From assembly GCA_002424705.1 (NCBI GenBank), contig DIKW01000103.1:793-33636 (forward strand): a stretch of 32,844 bases of DNA. Reading direction: 5' to 3'. A program made the position numbers and the translations under genes. This DNA is from Geobacter sp. UBA5608 (lineage in GTDB: Bacteria; Desulfobacterota; Desulfuromonadia; Geobacterales; Pseudopelobacteraceae). Below, in pieces: positions 8,108-16,612 of the stretch (its first letter is position 1; each line of letters begins with the position of its first letter). Below the pieces are notes generated by a model. That model searched no databases. It worked only from the letters and a program-made list of their open reading frames with translations, and was not told the origin of the DNA.

Positions 8108-8416
8108 TCAACGGGTAGTCGGCTGCTCAACGGCTGCAGGGGCCGGCTTGCTGCGTTGCTTGTTAAAATACGGGTCGTTTTGGGCCTTGTCCACCAGCGA
8201 AAGCGCCAGCAGCAGGCCCAGCAGCAGGGCCACCCCGGCGCTGATCCGTTGCCGCGTGCTGCCGAAGGCCAGCGGCAGCACGGCGCAGCTTACCGACACA
8301 AAGGCCAGACCGAAGCCGGCACTGGGCGAACCGATCAGGCCGCCGGCTAAAAGCAGCATCCAGGCCAGCCAGAAGCCGCCGGTGGCCGCCGCATGTTTCA
8401 GACTACCGAGCTGCAT
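8108..8416 (-). CDS. Small membrane protein, function unknown
   Basis: A 102-residue protein I do not recognise. It has three likely membrane segments: about residues 13-30 (GFWLAWMLLLAGGLIG), 34-52 (GFGLAFVSVSCAVLPLAFG) and 58-76 (ISAGVALLLGLLLALSLV). A hydrophilic tail follows (DKAQNDPYFNKQRSKPAPAA). GGAGGTAG lies about seven bases upstream of the ATG. It starts six bases after the dtd stop and precedes the AsmA-like gene, so an envelope role alongside AsmA is possible but unproven. Confidence 0.7.
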   Translation of the reverse strand: MQLGSLKHAAATGGFWLAWMLLLAGGLIGSPSAGFGLAFVSVSCAVLPLAFGSTRQRISAGVALLLGLLLALSLVDKAQNDPYFNKQRSKPAPAAVEQPTTR

Positions 8417-8422
8417 GCGTCG

Positions 8423-8863
8423 CTACCTCCGTTCCAGGATAAAGGTTACCGGCCCGTCGTTGACCAGCGCCACCTGCATATCGGCCTGGAAGATGCCGGT
8501 CTGCACCGGCACCTGCAGCCGCCGCAGGGCGTTGACAAAATAGTCGTACAGCCGCTTGCCGTCGTCTGCCGGGGCAGCGCTGTCAAAGGAAGGACGGCGG
8601 CCTTTATCGCAGTTGCCGGCCAGGGTGAACTGTGACACCGCCAGCACCGCGCCGCCGATCTCGGCCAAGGCACGGTTCATCTTGCCTGCCTCGTCTTCGA
8701 AGATCCGTAAGGCCACGATCTTCTCGGCCAGCCAGTCGGCCGATGCCTCGCGATCACCCTTCTCGACCCCCAACAACACCATGATCCCCTGGCCGATCTG
8801 GCCCACGATCGCCCCCTCCACCGTCACCGAGGCAGAACGTACCCGCTGGATGACCGCCTTCAT
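8423..8863 (-). CDS. dtd: D-aminoacyl-tRNA deacylase
   Basis: Dtd removes D-amino acids and mischarged glycine from tRNA as a cytoplasmic homodimer. The start at 8863 gives a 146-residue protein MKAVIQRV... of standard length and overlaps the preceding stop by four bases (ATGA); an in-frame ATG at 8878 would add five non-family residues. The active-site SQFTL places the key threonine at residue 80. The cross-subunit Gly-cisPro motif is NDGPVTF with G137-P138, the same numbering as in E. coli. It is translationally coupled to the upstream GGDEF-EAL gene, which looks like transcriptional convenience and not a functional link. Confidence 0.95.
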   Translation of the reverse strand: MKAVIQRVRSASVTVEGAIVGQIGQGIMVLLGVEKGDREASADWLAEKIVALRIFEDEAGKMNRALAEIGGAVLAVSQFTLAGNCDKGRRPSFDSAAPADDGKRLYDYFVNALRRLQVPVQTGIFQADMQVALVNDGPVTFILERR

Positions 8864-10857
8864 GGTTTTTTCATCCAAGGGGCCAGGCTGCTCAACTGAC
8901 CCGGCTCAACGGCCGGCGAGTAGAGGAAGCCTTGTCCCTCGTGGCAGCCCCAGGATTTAAGCGCTACGGCATGGCGTTCCTGCTCGACCCCTTCGCCGAT
9001 CACGGTCAGACCCAGGGTCCGTCCCAGGTCCACCACCGCCTGAGCCACCGTGGCGGCCCGTGAGGTGGTGCCGATCTCCTGCACAAAGGATTTGTCGATC
9101 TTGAGCCGATCGATCGGCAGTCGGTGCAGATAGGAGAGCGAGGAGAAGCCGGTGCCGAAGTCGTCGATGGCGATCGATACCCCCAAATCACGCAGCTGCT
9201 GCAGGGTCTCCACGGCCCGCTCGGTCTCTTGCAGGATGTACCCCTCGGTGATCTCAAGCTCCAGACAGTTGGCCGGCAGGCCGGTGTGGTCCAGGGCCCG
9301 TCGCACCAGGTTGACGATGTCGCCCCGCTGGATCTGCAGGGCCGACAGGTTGACCGCCATCCGCTGCAGGCCGAGCTTTTCAGTGCGCCACTGCTGCATC
9401 TGGGCGCAGGCGTCAAACAGGATCCATTCACCCATCGGGATGATCAGCCCGCTCTCCTCGGCGATCGGGATGAACTTGGACGGTTTGACCAGGCCGAATT
9501 CAGGGCTGGACCAACGGGCCAGCGCCTCGACCCCCACGGCGGTATCGCTGCTGAAGTCGATCTGGGGCTGGTAGTGCAGCCGTAGCTCGCCGCGCTCCAC
9601 AGCCCGCCGCAGCCGCGATTCCATCGAGACCCGCTCCCGAAGCGAGGTGGTCTGCTCGCGTGAGTACAGGCGATAGCCGCCCCGTCCGGACGCCTTGGCG
9701 CGGTACATGGCGGTGTCGGCGTTGCGCAACAACTTGGTGGCGTCGTCGCCGTCCTGGGGGAAAAAGCAGATACCGATACTGGCGGCCAGGAAAAATTCAT
9801 GCTGCTCGCAAACCAACGGCGCGGCCAGCGTATCCATCGCCAACTGGGCCAGGCCGGTGGCCTCCTGTTCGTTGTTGAGTTTCTCGATCAGCACACAAAA
9901 CTCATCGCCACCCAGACGGGCGATCAGGTACTGATCCTTGAGCGCCATGGTCAGGCGGGCTGCCACATCCCGCAGCACACAGTCGCCCACCTGGTGGCCG
10001 TAGCTGTCGTTGATATTCTTGAAGTGGTCCAGGTCCATGAACAGCAGCGCCACCTGACTCCCCTCCTGCCGGGCCGCCTCAAGGGCCTGACCGCAGCGCA
10101 GGTCGAACAGGGTCCGGTTGGGCAGGCCCGACAGCGGATCATGGTGGGCCTGAAAGGCAAGCTCCTGCTGAATCTGCTGCAGCTCAAGGAACTGGGAGCG
10201 CAGGTTAGCCGACATCTCATTGAAGACCTGAGCCAGCCGGCCGATCTCATCATGGCCAGGGATAGAAACCGTTACTTCCATATCACCGGCTCCCATCCGC
10301 TGGGTGGCCTGCTCCAGCTTCTTGAGTCGGCGGGTCAACAGGGTAGCCAGCCCCAGTCCGGTCAGTGCGCTCAGCACAATACCGGCAAAGGCCACCGGAA
10401 TGCCCCGCGCCAGCAGCAGGTCGGTACGGTCAATCAGCTCCTGGCGGGAAAACTGCACCGCAATGCCGCCTAGCCGTTCCGTAGCGTTCTCGATCTGCTT
10501 GACCTTCCAGAGCAACGGCAGACTGGCGGTCATCTCGGGATTGCTGTTCCCCAAGTCCTGGGGGGTGGTGCTTGCCACCACCCGGCCGGTCTGGTCCAGC
10601 AGCATGACCCGCTTGATATGGGGGGCGTTGGTGAAAGGGGTAATGAAGAGCTGAAAGTCGGCCGGTTCGTTGGTCAATAGGGCGCTACGGCCCATCTCGC
10701 TGATCAGACCCATGAAGACCTCTTCACGGGTAACCAGTTGTTTGAGGTCGGCCTCGCGGCTGGCGCTGAAGGTATGCCACAGCTGCAGACTCAAGACCAG
10801 CAACTGAAACAGGAACACCACCAGGGCGATGCGATATTTCAAGGACAGACGGATCAT
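8860..10857 (-). CDS. Membrane HAMP-GGDEF-EAL c-di-GMP enzyme
   Basis: A 665-residue signalling protein. An N-terminal membrane segment (about residues 8-27) is followed by a periplasmic sensor containing VMLLDQTGRVVAST, a second membrane segment (about 165-185), HAMP (LEQATQRMGAGDMEV), GGDEF and EAL. The cyclase motif RLGGDEF (about 314-320) is intact. The RxxD inhibitory site five residues upstream is missing (KDQY there), so simple product inhibition is unlikely. The EAL domain keeps VEALARW, NLSALQ, IDDFGTGFSSLSYL, LKIDKSFV and GEGVEQ, so phosphodiesterase activity is plausible. Which activity dominates cannot be told. It begins three bases after the phosphate/phosphonate-type binding protein, suggesting that protein delivers its periplasmic input. 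Confidence 0.92.
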   Translation of the reverse strand: MIRLSLKYRIALVVFLFQLLVLSLQLWHTFSASREADLKQLVTREEVFMGLISEMGRSALLTNEPADFQLFITPFTNAPHIKRVMLLDQTGRVVASTTPQDLGNSNPEMTASLPLLWKVKQIENATERLGGIAVQFSRQELIDRTDLLLARGIPVAFAGIVLSALTGLGLATLLTRRLKKLEQATQRMGAGDMEVTVSIPGHDEIGRLAQVFNEMSANLRSQFLELQQIQQELAFQAHHDPLSGLPNRTLFDLRCGQALEAARQEGSQVALLFMDLDHFKNINDSYGHQVGDCVLRDVAARLTMALKDQYLIARLGGDEFCVLIEKLNNEQEATGLAQLAMDTLAAPLVCEQHEFFLAASIGICFFPQDGDDATKLLRNADTAMYRAKASGRGGYRLYSREQTTSLRERVSMESRLRRAVERGELRLHYQPQIDFSSDTAVGVEALARWSSPEFGLVKPSKFIPIAEESGLIIPMGEWILFDACAQMQQWRTEKLGLQRMAVNLSALQIQRGDIVNLVRRALDHTGLPANCLELEITEGYILQETERAVETLQQLRDLGVSIAIDDFGTGFSSLSYLHRLPIDRLKIDKSFVQEIGTTSRAATVAQAVVDLGRTLGLTVIGEGVEQERHAVALKSWGCHEGQGFLYSPAVEPGQLSSLAPWMKKP

Positions 10858-10860
10858 TGA

Positions 10861-11730
10861 TCAATGCCCCAGCTGCTTCATAATGCGGCGTGCCTGGTCG
10901 TAATCCCGATCGGTGACCGGCCTGAAATACCGGCCGGGTGTGGCACTGCCCGGATCGATGAACAGCGCCCGCAGCTTGGGGTCCATGGTCTCCAGCTTGG
11001 TTGCCATCAGACTGTTCTTGATCCGCTCGCGATCAGCCTCCGAAACCCGTTTATGGACGGCGAACAGGGCATGGGTGATGGTCTGAGAACGGCCGATATG
11101 CTGCAATTTTAGACCGAGTTGGGCCTCGAATACCCGTGCCGCCGGGGCACTGGTGGCGCAGGCGTCGACGCTGCCGATCTGCAGCTGCTGCAGACAGGCA
11201 AGATGGTTGGGAAAATGTCGAATCGTGATCTGGTCCGGTTTGATACCTGCCTGTTGCAAGGCCGCTCGAGCCAGATAGGTAACCGAGCCGGTACTGGGTG
11301 GGGTTCCCACCTGCTTGCCGCGCAGGTCTGACAACCGCTTGAGCGGCGACCCTTCCTTGACCGAAAATTCGGCATACAACCCCTCTGATCGGGCCACCAG
11401 CGGTTGATACCCGATGGCGCGGCCAAACTGGACATAATCAAAGGGGTGGATATGGACGATGTCGAACTTTTTCTCTTTGAGGGCGGCGATGAAGGCGTCG
11501 TAGGTCGGCGTAACCCGGAATCGGACCGGCTTGCCGATCTCACGGGACAACTCCGCCGCGATCGGCGCGAAAATCCCCTCCAGGTTGCCGGTGGGCAGGA
11601 AGGGAAACACCGCCAGGGTGTACTCACGTGGGGCCGGACTGGCTGGCGTTGCAGCAGCGCGAGCCCCACCGACCTGTAGTAAGCAGAGCATACATCCCAC
11701 CAGCAGGGTGACGATCTGGTAATGACCCAT
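10861..11730 (-). CDS. PhnD-like phosphate/phosphonate-type substrate-binding protein
   Basis: A 289-residue periplasmic binding protein of the PhnD/phosphite-phosphonate group. It has a signal peptide of about 25 residues (hydrophobic LLVGCMLCLLQVGGARA). The mature domain shows YTLAVFPFLPTGNLEGIFAP, VTPTYDAFIAALKEKKFDIVH, PSTGSVTYLARAALQQAGI (the anion-contacting loop) and SVDACATSAPAARVFEA. AGGAGGA precedes the ATG. No ABC permease or ATPase is nearby; the gene sits 11 bases after the DUF362 gene and three bases before the HAMP-GGDEF-EAL gene. I therefore infer a sensory accessory role in place of transport. The ligand could be phosphate, phosphonate or another small anion. Confidence 0.85.
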   Translation of the reverse strand: MGHYQIVTLLVGCMLCLLQVGGARAAATPASPAPREYTLAVFPFLPTGNLEGIFAPIAAELSREIGKPVRFRVTPTYDAFIAALKEKKFDIVHIHPFDYVQFGRAIGYQPLVARSEGLYAEFSVKEGSPLKRLSDLRGKQVGTPPSTGSVTYLARAALQQAGIKPDQITIRHFPNHLACLQQLQIGSVDACATSAPAARVFEAQLGLKLQHIGRSQTITHALFAVHKRVSEADRERIKNSLMATKLETMDPKLRALFIDPGSATPGRYFRPVTDRDYDQARRIMKQLGH

Positions 11731-11741
11731 AGGGGCTCCTC

Positions 11742-12845
11742 CTATAACTTTACCAGCTCGTAGCTGCGACTGCCCAGCCCGACCTTCTCGGCATGCTCCA
11801 ACTGCACCTGCCAGGGTATCTCCGGCCAGACCCCGCGGAACTTGTCGCCCCCCGGCTCATGGCCGGACTTCAAGGCCGAATCCTGGTTGCCCCGCGCTGC
11901 GTTGACCAGATCGGCGCAGGCCTGGTCCAGTGCCACCGGGTCGATGGAGGCGCAGATGCCGATGTCGTTGACGATCGGCGCGTCGCAGTGACCGTAGCAG
12001 TCGCAGGCCGGCGAAACCTGGGTGATGAAGTTCAGGTACAGGGTCTTGCCCTGCTTATTGGCAACCGCTCCGCTGGCGTATTCGGCCATCTTTTTCATCA
12101 CCAGATCGGCCGCTTCGTTCCACTGGATGTTGATCGCCTTAACCGGACAGACCGTGATACAGCGCGAGCAGCCGGCGCACATCCCGGCGTCGATCAGCGC
12201 CGTGCCCTCAACCATCGCGATGGCGTCGTGGGCACAGGACTTCAGACAGAGCCGGCAGCCGGTGCAGTGTTTGCTTGATACCACCGGTGCCACGGTGGAG
12301 TGCTGCACCAGCTTGCCCTTGCGGGAGGCGCAGCCCATGCCCAGGTTCTTGATGGCGCCGCCGAAGCCGGTCAGCTCATGGCACTTGAAGTGGGACAGCG
12401 CCACCAGGGCGTCGGCCTCCACGATCTCGGTGCCGATGTAGACCTCTTTCAACAGCTCACCAGCGATCGGCACCGTCACCTCGCTCACCCCCCGCAGACC
12501 GTCGCTGATGATCAGCGGCGCACCCACCACGGCATAAGCAAAACCGTTCTCGATGCCGCAGGACAAGGCCGAGACCGCCTCCTTGCGCTCGCCGGGGTAG
12601 AGGGTGGAGGAGTCGGTCAGGAACGGCTTGGCGCCCAATTTTTTGAGCTCATCCACCACCCGCCGGGCAAAGATCGGCCGGATAAAGGCGCTGTTGCCCT
12701 TTTCGCCAAAATGGATCTTGACTGCGGTCAGATCCCCCTCGGTCACCAGCTGCGACAGGCCGCACAGGGCCAAAAGCCTGGTAATCTTGTCGAACAGGTT
12801 TTCCTTGTGGCTGGCACGCATATCGGCAAAAAACACCTTGGCCAT
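11742..12845 (-). CDS. DUF362 protein with two [4Fe-4S] ferredoxin motifs
   Basis: A 367-residue DUF362 protein from ATG 12845, chosen because GGGAGGGAG lies six bases upstream; an in-frame start at 12890 would place the N-terminus in the promoter. The DUF362 body holds VKIHFGEKGNSAFIRP, FLTDSSTLYPG and HFKCHELTGFGGAIKNLGMG. Two ferredoxin motifs follow, CTGCRLCLKSC and CAGCSRCITVCP, then an extra cysteine cluster CDCYGHC. An electron-transfer role is likely; substrate and partner are unknown. It is divergent from hcp and shares its 131-base promoter region, and it heads a tight six-gene minus-strand run ending at the AsmA-like gene. Confidence 0.9.
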   Translation of the reverse strand: MAKVFFADMRASHKENLFDKITRLLALCGLSQLVTEGDLTAVKIHFGEKGNSAFIRPIFARRVVDELKKLGAKPFLTDSSTLYPGERKEAVSALSCGIENGFAYAVVGAPLIISDGLRGVSEVTVPIAGELLKEVYIGTEIVEADALVALSHFKCHELTGFGGAIKNLGMGCASRKGKLVQHSTVAPVVSSKHCTGCRLCLKSCAHDAIAMVEGTALIDAGMCAGCSRCITVCPVKAINIQWNEAADLVMKKMAEYASGAVANKQGKTLYLNFITQVSPACDCYGHCDAPIVNDIGICASIDPVALDQACADLVNAARGNQDSALKSGHEPGGDKFRGVWPEIPWQVQLEHAEKVGLGSRSYELVKL

Positions 12846-12872
12846 GACTCCCTCCCCAAAAGTGCACTTTTT

Positions 12873-12912
12873 TTGACCACGGTCATGCAAATGATCAAAC
12901 TGCTGCTATACT
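12873..12912 (+). promoter_or_regulatory. HcpR/FNR-type site and extended -10 promoter of hcp
   Basis: TTGACCACGGTCAT at 12873-12886 is a near-perfect palindrome of the form TTGAC-N4-GTCAa, the HcpR-type variant of the FNR/CRP consensus reported for deltaproteobacterial hcp genes. TGCTATACT at 12904-12912 is an extended -10. With a start near 12919 the palindrome centre (12879.5) lies about 40 bases upstream, the class II activator position. No independent -35 is visible, as expected for an activator-dependent promoter. Confidence 0.65.
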
Positions 12913-12976
12913 CTCCATACCATACAAACGTCCAAAACGCATCTCTCGGATGCCACTACCAAAGGAGGATATGACT

Positions 12977-14587
12977 ATGGGAATGTTCTGTAACCAGTGC
13001 GAGCAGGCCGCCAACGGGACCGGCTGCAACATCTCCGGTGTCTGCGGCAAGAAGCCCGACGTAGCCACCCTGCAGGACCACCTGATCTACGGCCTGAAGT
13101 CGCTGGCCCTGTACGCCGACAAACTGGGCCGCGACAAGGAGATCGACCGCTTCACCATCGAGGGGCTGTTCACCACCGTCACCAACGTCGACTTCGACCC
13201 GGCCGTGATCGGCCAGCTGATCCAACGCTGCTACCAGCTGAAGGAAAAGGCCAAGGCCGCCTGCGCCACCAAGGGCATTACCCTTGCCGGCCCGGTTGCC
13301 GACTGGAAGCCGGCCGCCGATCTTGCCGGCATGATCGCCCAGGGTGAGCAGTACGGCATCAACAGCCAGCATGTCAACGAAGATATCCGCTCCACCATCG
13401 AGATCCTGATGTACGGCCTGAAAGGGATGGCGGCCTACATGGATCACGCCATGATCCTAGGCAAGAGCAACGATGAGGTGCTGGCCTTCTTCCAGAAGGC
13501 GCTGGCAGCCACCACCGATACCTCCCTGGGGCTGATGGACTTCGTGGGCCTCTGCATGGAGTGCGGCAAGCAGAACCTGACCACCATGGGGCTGTTGGAC
13601 GCCATCCACAACGAGACCTACGGCAGCCCGACCCCCACCGCCGTCAACCTGGGCACCAAGGCCGGCAAGGGGATCCTGGTCACCGGCCACGATCTGAAGA
13701 TGCTGGAAGAGCTCTTGAAGCAGACCGAAGGCAAGGGGATCAACATCTACACCCACGGCGAGATGTTGCCGGCCCACGGCTACCCCGGCCTGAAGAAGTA
13801 CCCGCACCTGGCGGGCAACTTCGGCGGCGCCTGGCAGGATCAGGCCAAGGAATTCCCCCACTTCCCGGGCGCAATTATTTTCAACACCAACTGTATCCAG
13901 CGTCCGGCCGATACATACAAGGACCGTCTCTACACCTGGGGTCTGGTGCAGTGGCCCGACGTCAGGCATATCGAAGGCTGGGACTTCTCAGAGGTGATAA
14001 ACAAGGCTCTGGCCTGCCCGTCCCTGCCGGAGAACCCGGGTCAGGAGATCCTGGTCGGCTTTGGACACAACGCCGTGCTGGGCGTGGCCGACAAGGTGAT
14101 CGCCGCGGTAAAGGCAGGCCAGATCAAGCACTTCTTCCTGGTGGGCGGCTGTGATGGAGCAAAGAGTGGCCGTAACTACTACACCGAGTTCGCCGAGAAG
14201 GCCCCCCAGGATACCGTCATCCTGACCCTGGCCTGCGGCAAGTACCGCTTCAACAAGCTGGAGTTCGGCGATATCGGCGGCATCCCGCGCCTGTTGGATG
14301 TGGGCCAGTGCAATGACGCCTACTCGGCGATCCAGATCGCCGTGGCCCTGGCAGGCGCCTTTGAATGCGGCGTTAACGACCTGCCGCTCTCCCTGATCCT
14401 CTCCTGGTACGAGCAGAAGGCGGTGGTGATCCTCTTGACCCTGCTGTCGCTCGGTATCAAGAACATCCGCCTGGGGCCCTCACTGCCGGCCTTCATCACG
14501 CCCAACGTGCTGAACTTCCTGGTGGAAAACTTCAACATCATGCCGATTACCACGGCTGAAGAAGACTTGAAGGCGATCCTGGGCTAA
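12977..14587 (+). CDS. hcp: Hybrid cluster protein (hydroxylamine reductase / NO reductase)
   Basis: Hcp carries a cubane and a hybrid Fe-S-O cluster and acts on hydroxylamine or nitric oxide in anaerobic nitrosative defence. The N-terminal motif is C5-x2-C8-x8-C17-x5-C23 (CNQCEQAANGTGC). Hybrid-cluster regions include VTGHDLKMLEELL, HGEMLPAHGYP, FNTNCIQRP, GGCDGAKSGRNYY, LACGKYRFNKLEFG and GQCNDAYSA. AAAGGAGG ends at 12968. Of the three close ATGs, 12977 has the best spacing (eight bases) and gives 536 residues; ATG 12971 is possible and a start at 12950 is not. It is monocistronic, between an HcpR-like promoter and a strong terminator. An adjacent hcr reductase is absent; the divergent DUF362 ferredoxin might supply electrons. 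Confidence 0.95.
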   Translation: MGMFCNQCEQAANGTGCNISGVCGKKPDVATLQDHLIYGLKSLALYADKLGRDKEIDRFTIEGLFTTVTNVDFDPAVIGQLIQRCYQLKEKAKAACATKGITLAGPVADWKPAADLAGMIAQGEQYGINSQHVNEDIRSTIEILMYGLKGMAAYMDHAMILGKSNDEVLAFFQKALAATTDTSLGLMDFVGLCMECGKQNLTTMGLLDAIHNETYGSPTPTAVNLGTKAGKGILVTGHDLKMLEELLKQTEGKGINIYTHGEMLPAHGYPGLKKYPHLAGNFGGAWQDQAKEFPHFPGAIIFNTNCIQRPADTYKDRLYTWGLVQWPDVRHIEGWDFSEVINKALACPSLPENPGQEILVGFGHNAVLGVADKVIAAVKAGQIKHFFLVGGCDGAKSGRNYYTEFAEKAPQDTVILTLACGKYRFNKLEFGDIGGIPRLLDVGQCNDAYSAIQIAVALAGAFECGVNDLPLSLILSWYEQKAVVILLTLLSLGIKNIRLGPSLPAFITPNVLNFLVENFNIMPITTAEEDLKAILG

Positions 14588-14610
14588 GCGTTTAGGACCC
14601 ACAACCGCAC

Positions 14611-14653
14611 CACAAAAACGGGCAGTCCCCAGCGGGGGCTGCCCGTTTTTGTG
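14611..14653 (+). terminator. Strong terminator after hcp
   Basis: A 15-bp perfect stem pairs CACAAAAACGGGCAG (14611-14625) with its complement (14639-14653). The interior extends further by TCCCC/GGGGG pairing around a three-base loop. The T-run sits within the descending arm, and the matching A-run means it may work in both directions. Confidence 0.92.
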
Positions 14654-14679
14654 TCGACAAAACCGATGCTTTACAGGGT

Positions 14680-14715
14680 TGTAGCATAATTGTAACATGC
14701 GCCCGCTTGCATAAA
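14680..14715 (+). promoter_or_regulatory. PhoB-box-like repeats upstream of Na/Pi cotransporter
   Basis: Two direct repeats, TGTAGC (14680-14685) and TGTAAC (14691-14696), are spaced exactly 11 bases apart and lie in the longer near-repeat TTGTAGCAT / TTGTAACAT. A weak -10-like CATAAA is at 14710-14715. The 11-base spacing matches PhoB binding geometry, and the same hexamer recurs at 16528, 19079 and 29390. Confidence 0.6.
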
Positions 14716-14737
14716 TCCTTACGCACAAGGTCGGGCT

Positions 14738-16420
14738 ATGATCGAACCATTCAAGATGACCTATACAGCCATCGGCGGACTGGGTGTCTTCGTCCTCGGC
14801 ATGAAGTATCTCTCCGACAGCCTGCAAATGCTTTCAGGCGGCCTGATCCGCAAGGCGATCTCGTCGATGACGTCCAACCGCTTTCTCGCGGTCCTGGTCG
14901 GCATTTTTGTGACCTGCTTTGTCCAGTCCTCCTCGATCACCACGGTCATGGTCGTCGGCCTTACCAACGCCGGTCTGATGCAGTTGACCCAGGCCATCGG
15001 CGTCATCCTGGGGGCCAACGTCGGCACCACCATTACCGGCTGGATCCTGGCAATCCAGGTCGGCAAGTACGGTCTGCTGCTGATCGCTCTGGGCGTCTTT
15101 CCGATGCTTTTTTCCAAAAACGATACCATTTCGGCCATAGCCAAGGTGCTGGTTGCCTTGGGCCTGATCTTCTTCGGTCTTGAGATCATGAGTGATGCCT
15201 TCAAGCCCCTGCGTAAAGACGAAGGCTTCATGAACCTGATGCTGACGCTGGATGGTCGCACGCTGCTCAGTGTGCTCGGTTGCGTCGTGATCGGCTGCCT
15301 GATGACCATGGTTGTGCAGAGCAGTTCCGCCATGCTCGGTATCACCATCGCCCTGGCAGCAACCGGCGCTATTCCGATCTACACCGCCATCGCCCTGGTG
15401 ATGGGTGAGAATATCGGCACCACCATCACCGCCCAGCTCGCCGGCATCGGCGGGACCATTGCCGCGCGGCGCGCAGCCATGGCCCACACCGTCTTTAATG
15501 TGCTGGGAGTCATCATCATCATTTCCTTCTTTTCAACCTATGTCGAGCTGATTGAACGGTTCGTACCGGGCGAGTCCAGCTTTGCCGACGCCCAGGGGTA
15601 TTACCCCTACATTGCGGCCCATATCGCCATGGGACATACCTTCTTCAACGTCACGGCCACCCTGGTGGTACTCCCGTTTCTCGGACAGCTGGCCAGGCTG
15701 GTGACCAAGCTGGTGCCGGAGCGGGAAGGGGCGGCACGGGGCGCCTTCAAATATATCGGCTCGCCCGGCACCATTCCGGTCTCGATGGGTGTTTCGATGG
15801 TCTTTGAAGAGCTCAAGCGGATGCAGGCTCGGGTGCACAAGGTCCTGCGTCATGCCGGAAGTTATCTGCAGCGCGACCTGAAAGGGCGTGACCGTTTTTA
15901 CCGCAAGGTGACCGCGCTTGAAGAAGAAACCGATATTATGCAGCATGAGATCACCACCTTTGTGGTCACCCTGATGCAGGCAGGCAGCGCCAGTAATAGC
16001 CAGTCAGACCGTGCCTACAGCTATGTGCGGGCCGCCGATGAACTTGAGTCGATCGCCGATTATGCGGCTTCGCTCTGTTCGTATATGAAACGCCTGGACA
16101 AACATGAGCTCGACTTCAGCCAGGAGGCCTGGAAGGACCTGCACATGTTCCATCGCGAGGTCTTTGCCTTCTTCATGCTGGTAAGCACCGATTTCAAGAA
16201 CGCAGACGCCGTCAGCAACCGAAAAATCTACGATGAGGCCCATCGCCTGAACGATCTTGCCGATGAGATTCGCGATCGACATCTCAAACGGATGAAGGCT
16301 GGTTGCTGTGGCGCACTGCCCGCCCTGACCTTCAGCGACATGGCGGTTGCCCTGCGGCGGATCAAGAACCACACCGTCAACCTGCACGAGGCGCTCTTTA
16401 CCAAGACGCCGGCATCCTGA
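14738..16420 (+). CDS. Na/Pi cotransporter family protein with PhoU-like C-terminus
   Basis: A 560-residue inner-membrane phosphate importer of the NptA/Na-Pi cotransporter II type. The inverted-repeat signature appears twice: QSSSITTVMVVG with GANVGTTITG, and QSSSAMLGITIALA with GENIGTTITA. About eight to nine membrane segments fill residues 10-325. The C-terminal 200 residues (from about 345: FEELKRMQARVHKVLRHAG) form a PhoU-like helical domain with RAADELESIADYAASL. AAGGTCGGG precedes ATG 14738. It has its own Pho-box-like promoter and lies directly upstream of phoBR, so phosphate-responsive uptake is likely. Sodium coupling is inferred from the family. Confidence 0.9.
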   Translation: MIEPFKMTYTAIGGLGVFVLGMKYLSDSLQMLSGGLIRKAISSMTSNRFLAVLVGIFVTCFVQSSSITTVMVVGLTNAGLMQLTQAIGVILGANVGTTITGWILAIQVGKYGLLLIALGVFPMLFSKNDTISAIAKVLVALGLIFFGLEIMSDAFKPLRKDEGFMNLMLTLDGRTLLSVLGCVVIGCLMTMVVQSSSAMLGITIALAATGAIPIYTAIALVMGENIGTTITAQLAGIGGTIAARRAAMAHTVFNVLGVIIIISFFSTYVELIERFVPGESSFADAQGYYPYIAAHIAMGHTFFNVTATLVVLPFLGQLARLVTKLVPEREGAARGAFKYIGSPGTIPVSMGVSMVFEELKRMQARVHKVLRHAGSYLQRDLKGRDRFYRKVTALEEETDIMQHEITTFVVTLMQAGSASNSQSDRAYSYVRAADELESIADYAASLCSYMKRLDKHELDFSQEAWKDLHMFHREVFAFFMLVSTDFKNADAVSNRKIYDEAHRLNDLADEIRDRHLKRMKAGCCGALPALTFSDMAVALRRIKNHTVNLHEALFTKTPAS

Positions 16421-16527
16421 TGCCGTCAGTGCAGACGCTCAGACCAGAAAGGTCGGCGGCCGCCAGTTGTGCCAGGGTTTGCCCGCTGTTGTCGCTTTTT
16501 ACGGACGCCACACAGCAGTTGCCTGCA

Positions 16528-16560
16528 TGTAACAAGGCTGTAACGTTGTGCTGGTAGTGT
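16528..16560 (+). promoter_or_regulatory. PhoB-box-like repeats and -10 upstream of phoB
   Basis: TGTAAC at 16528-16533 and again at 16539-16544, 11 bases apart, are followed ten bases later by a -10-like TAGTGT (16555-16560). The spacing from repeat to -10 fits a PhoB-activated promoter, so phoB is probably autoregulated. The rest of the 192-base gap after the Na/Pi gene holds no other clear feature. Confidence 0.65.
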
Positions 16561-16612
16561 ACCCTCGAATACGCTGCCGAAATCTGGCCGTGCGACGTAG
16601 GAGCATGATGGC

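Noticed and set aside
12950..12976. Upstream start for hcp at 12950
   Set aside because: It would place the AAAGGAGG ribosome site inside the coding sequence; ATG 12977 has ideal spacing and the family N-terminus.
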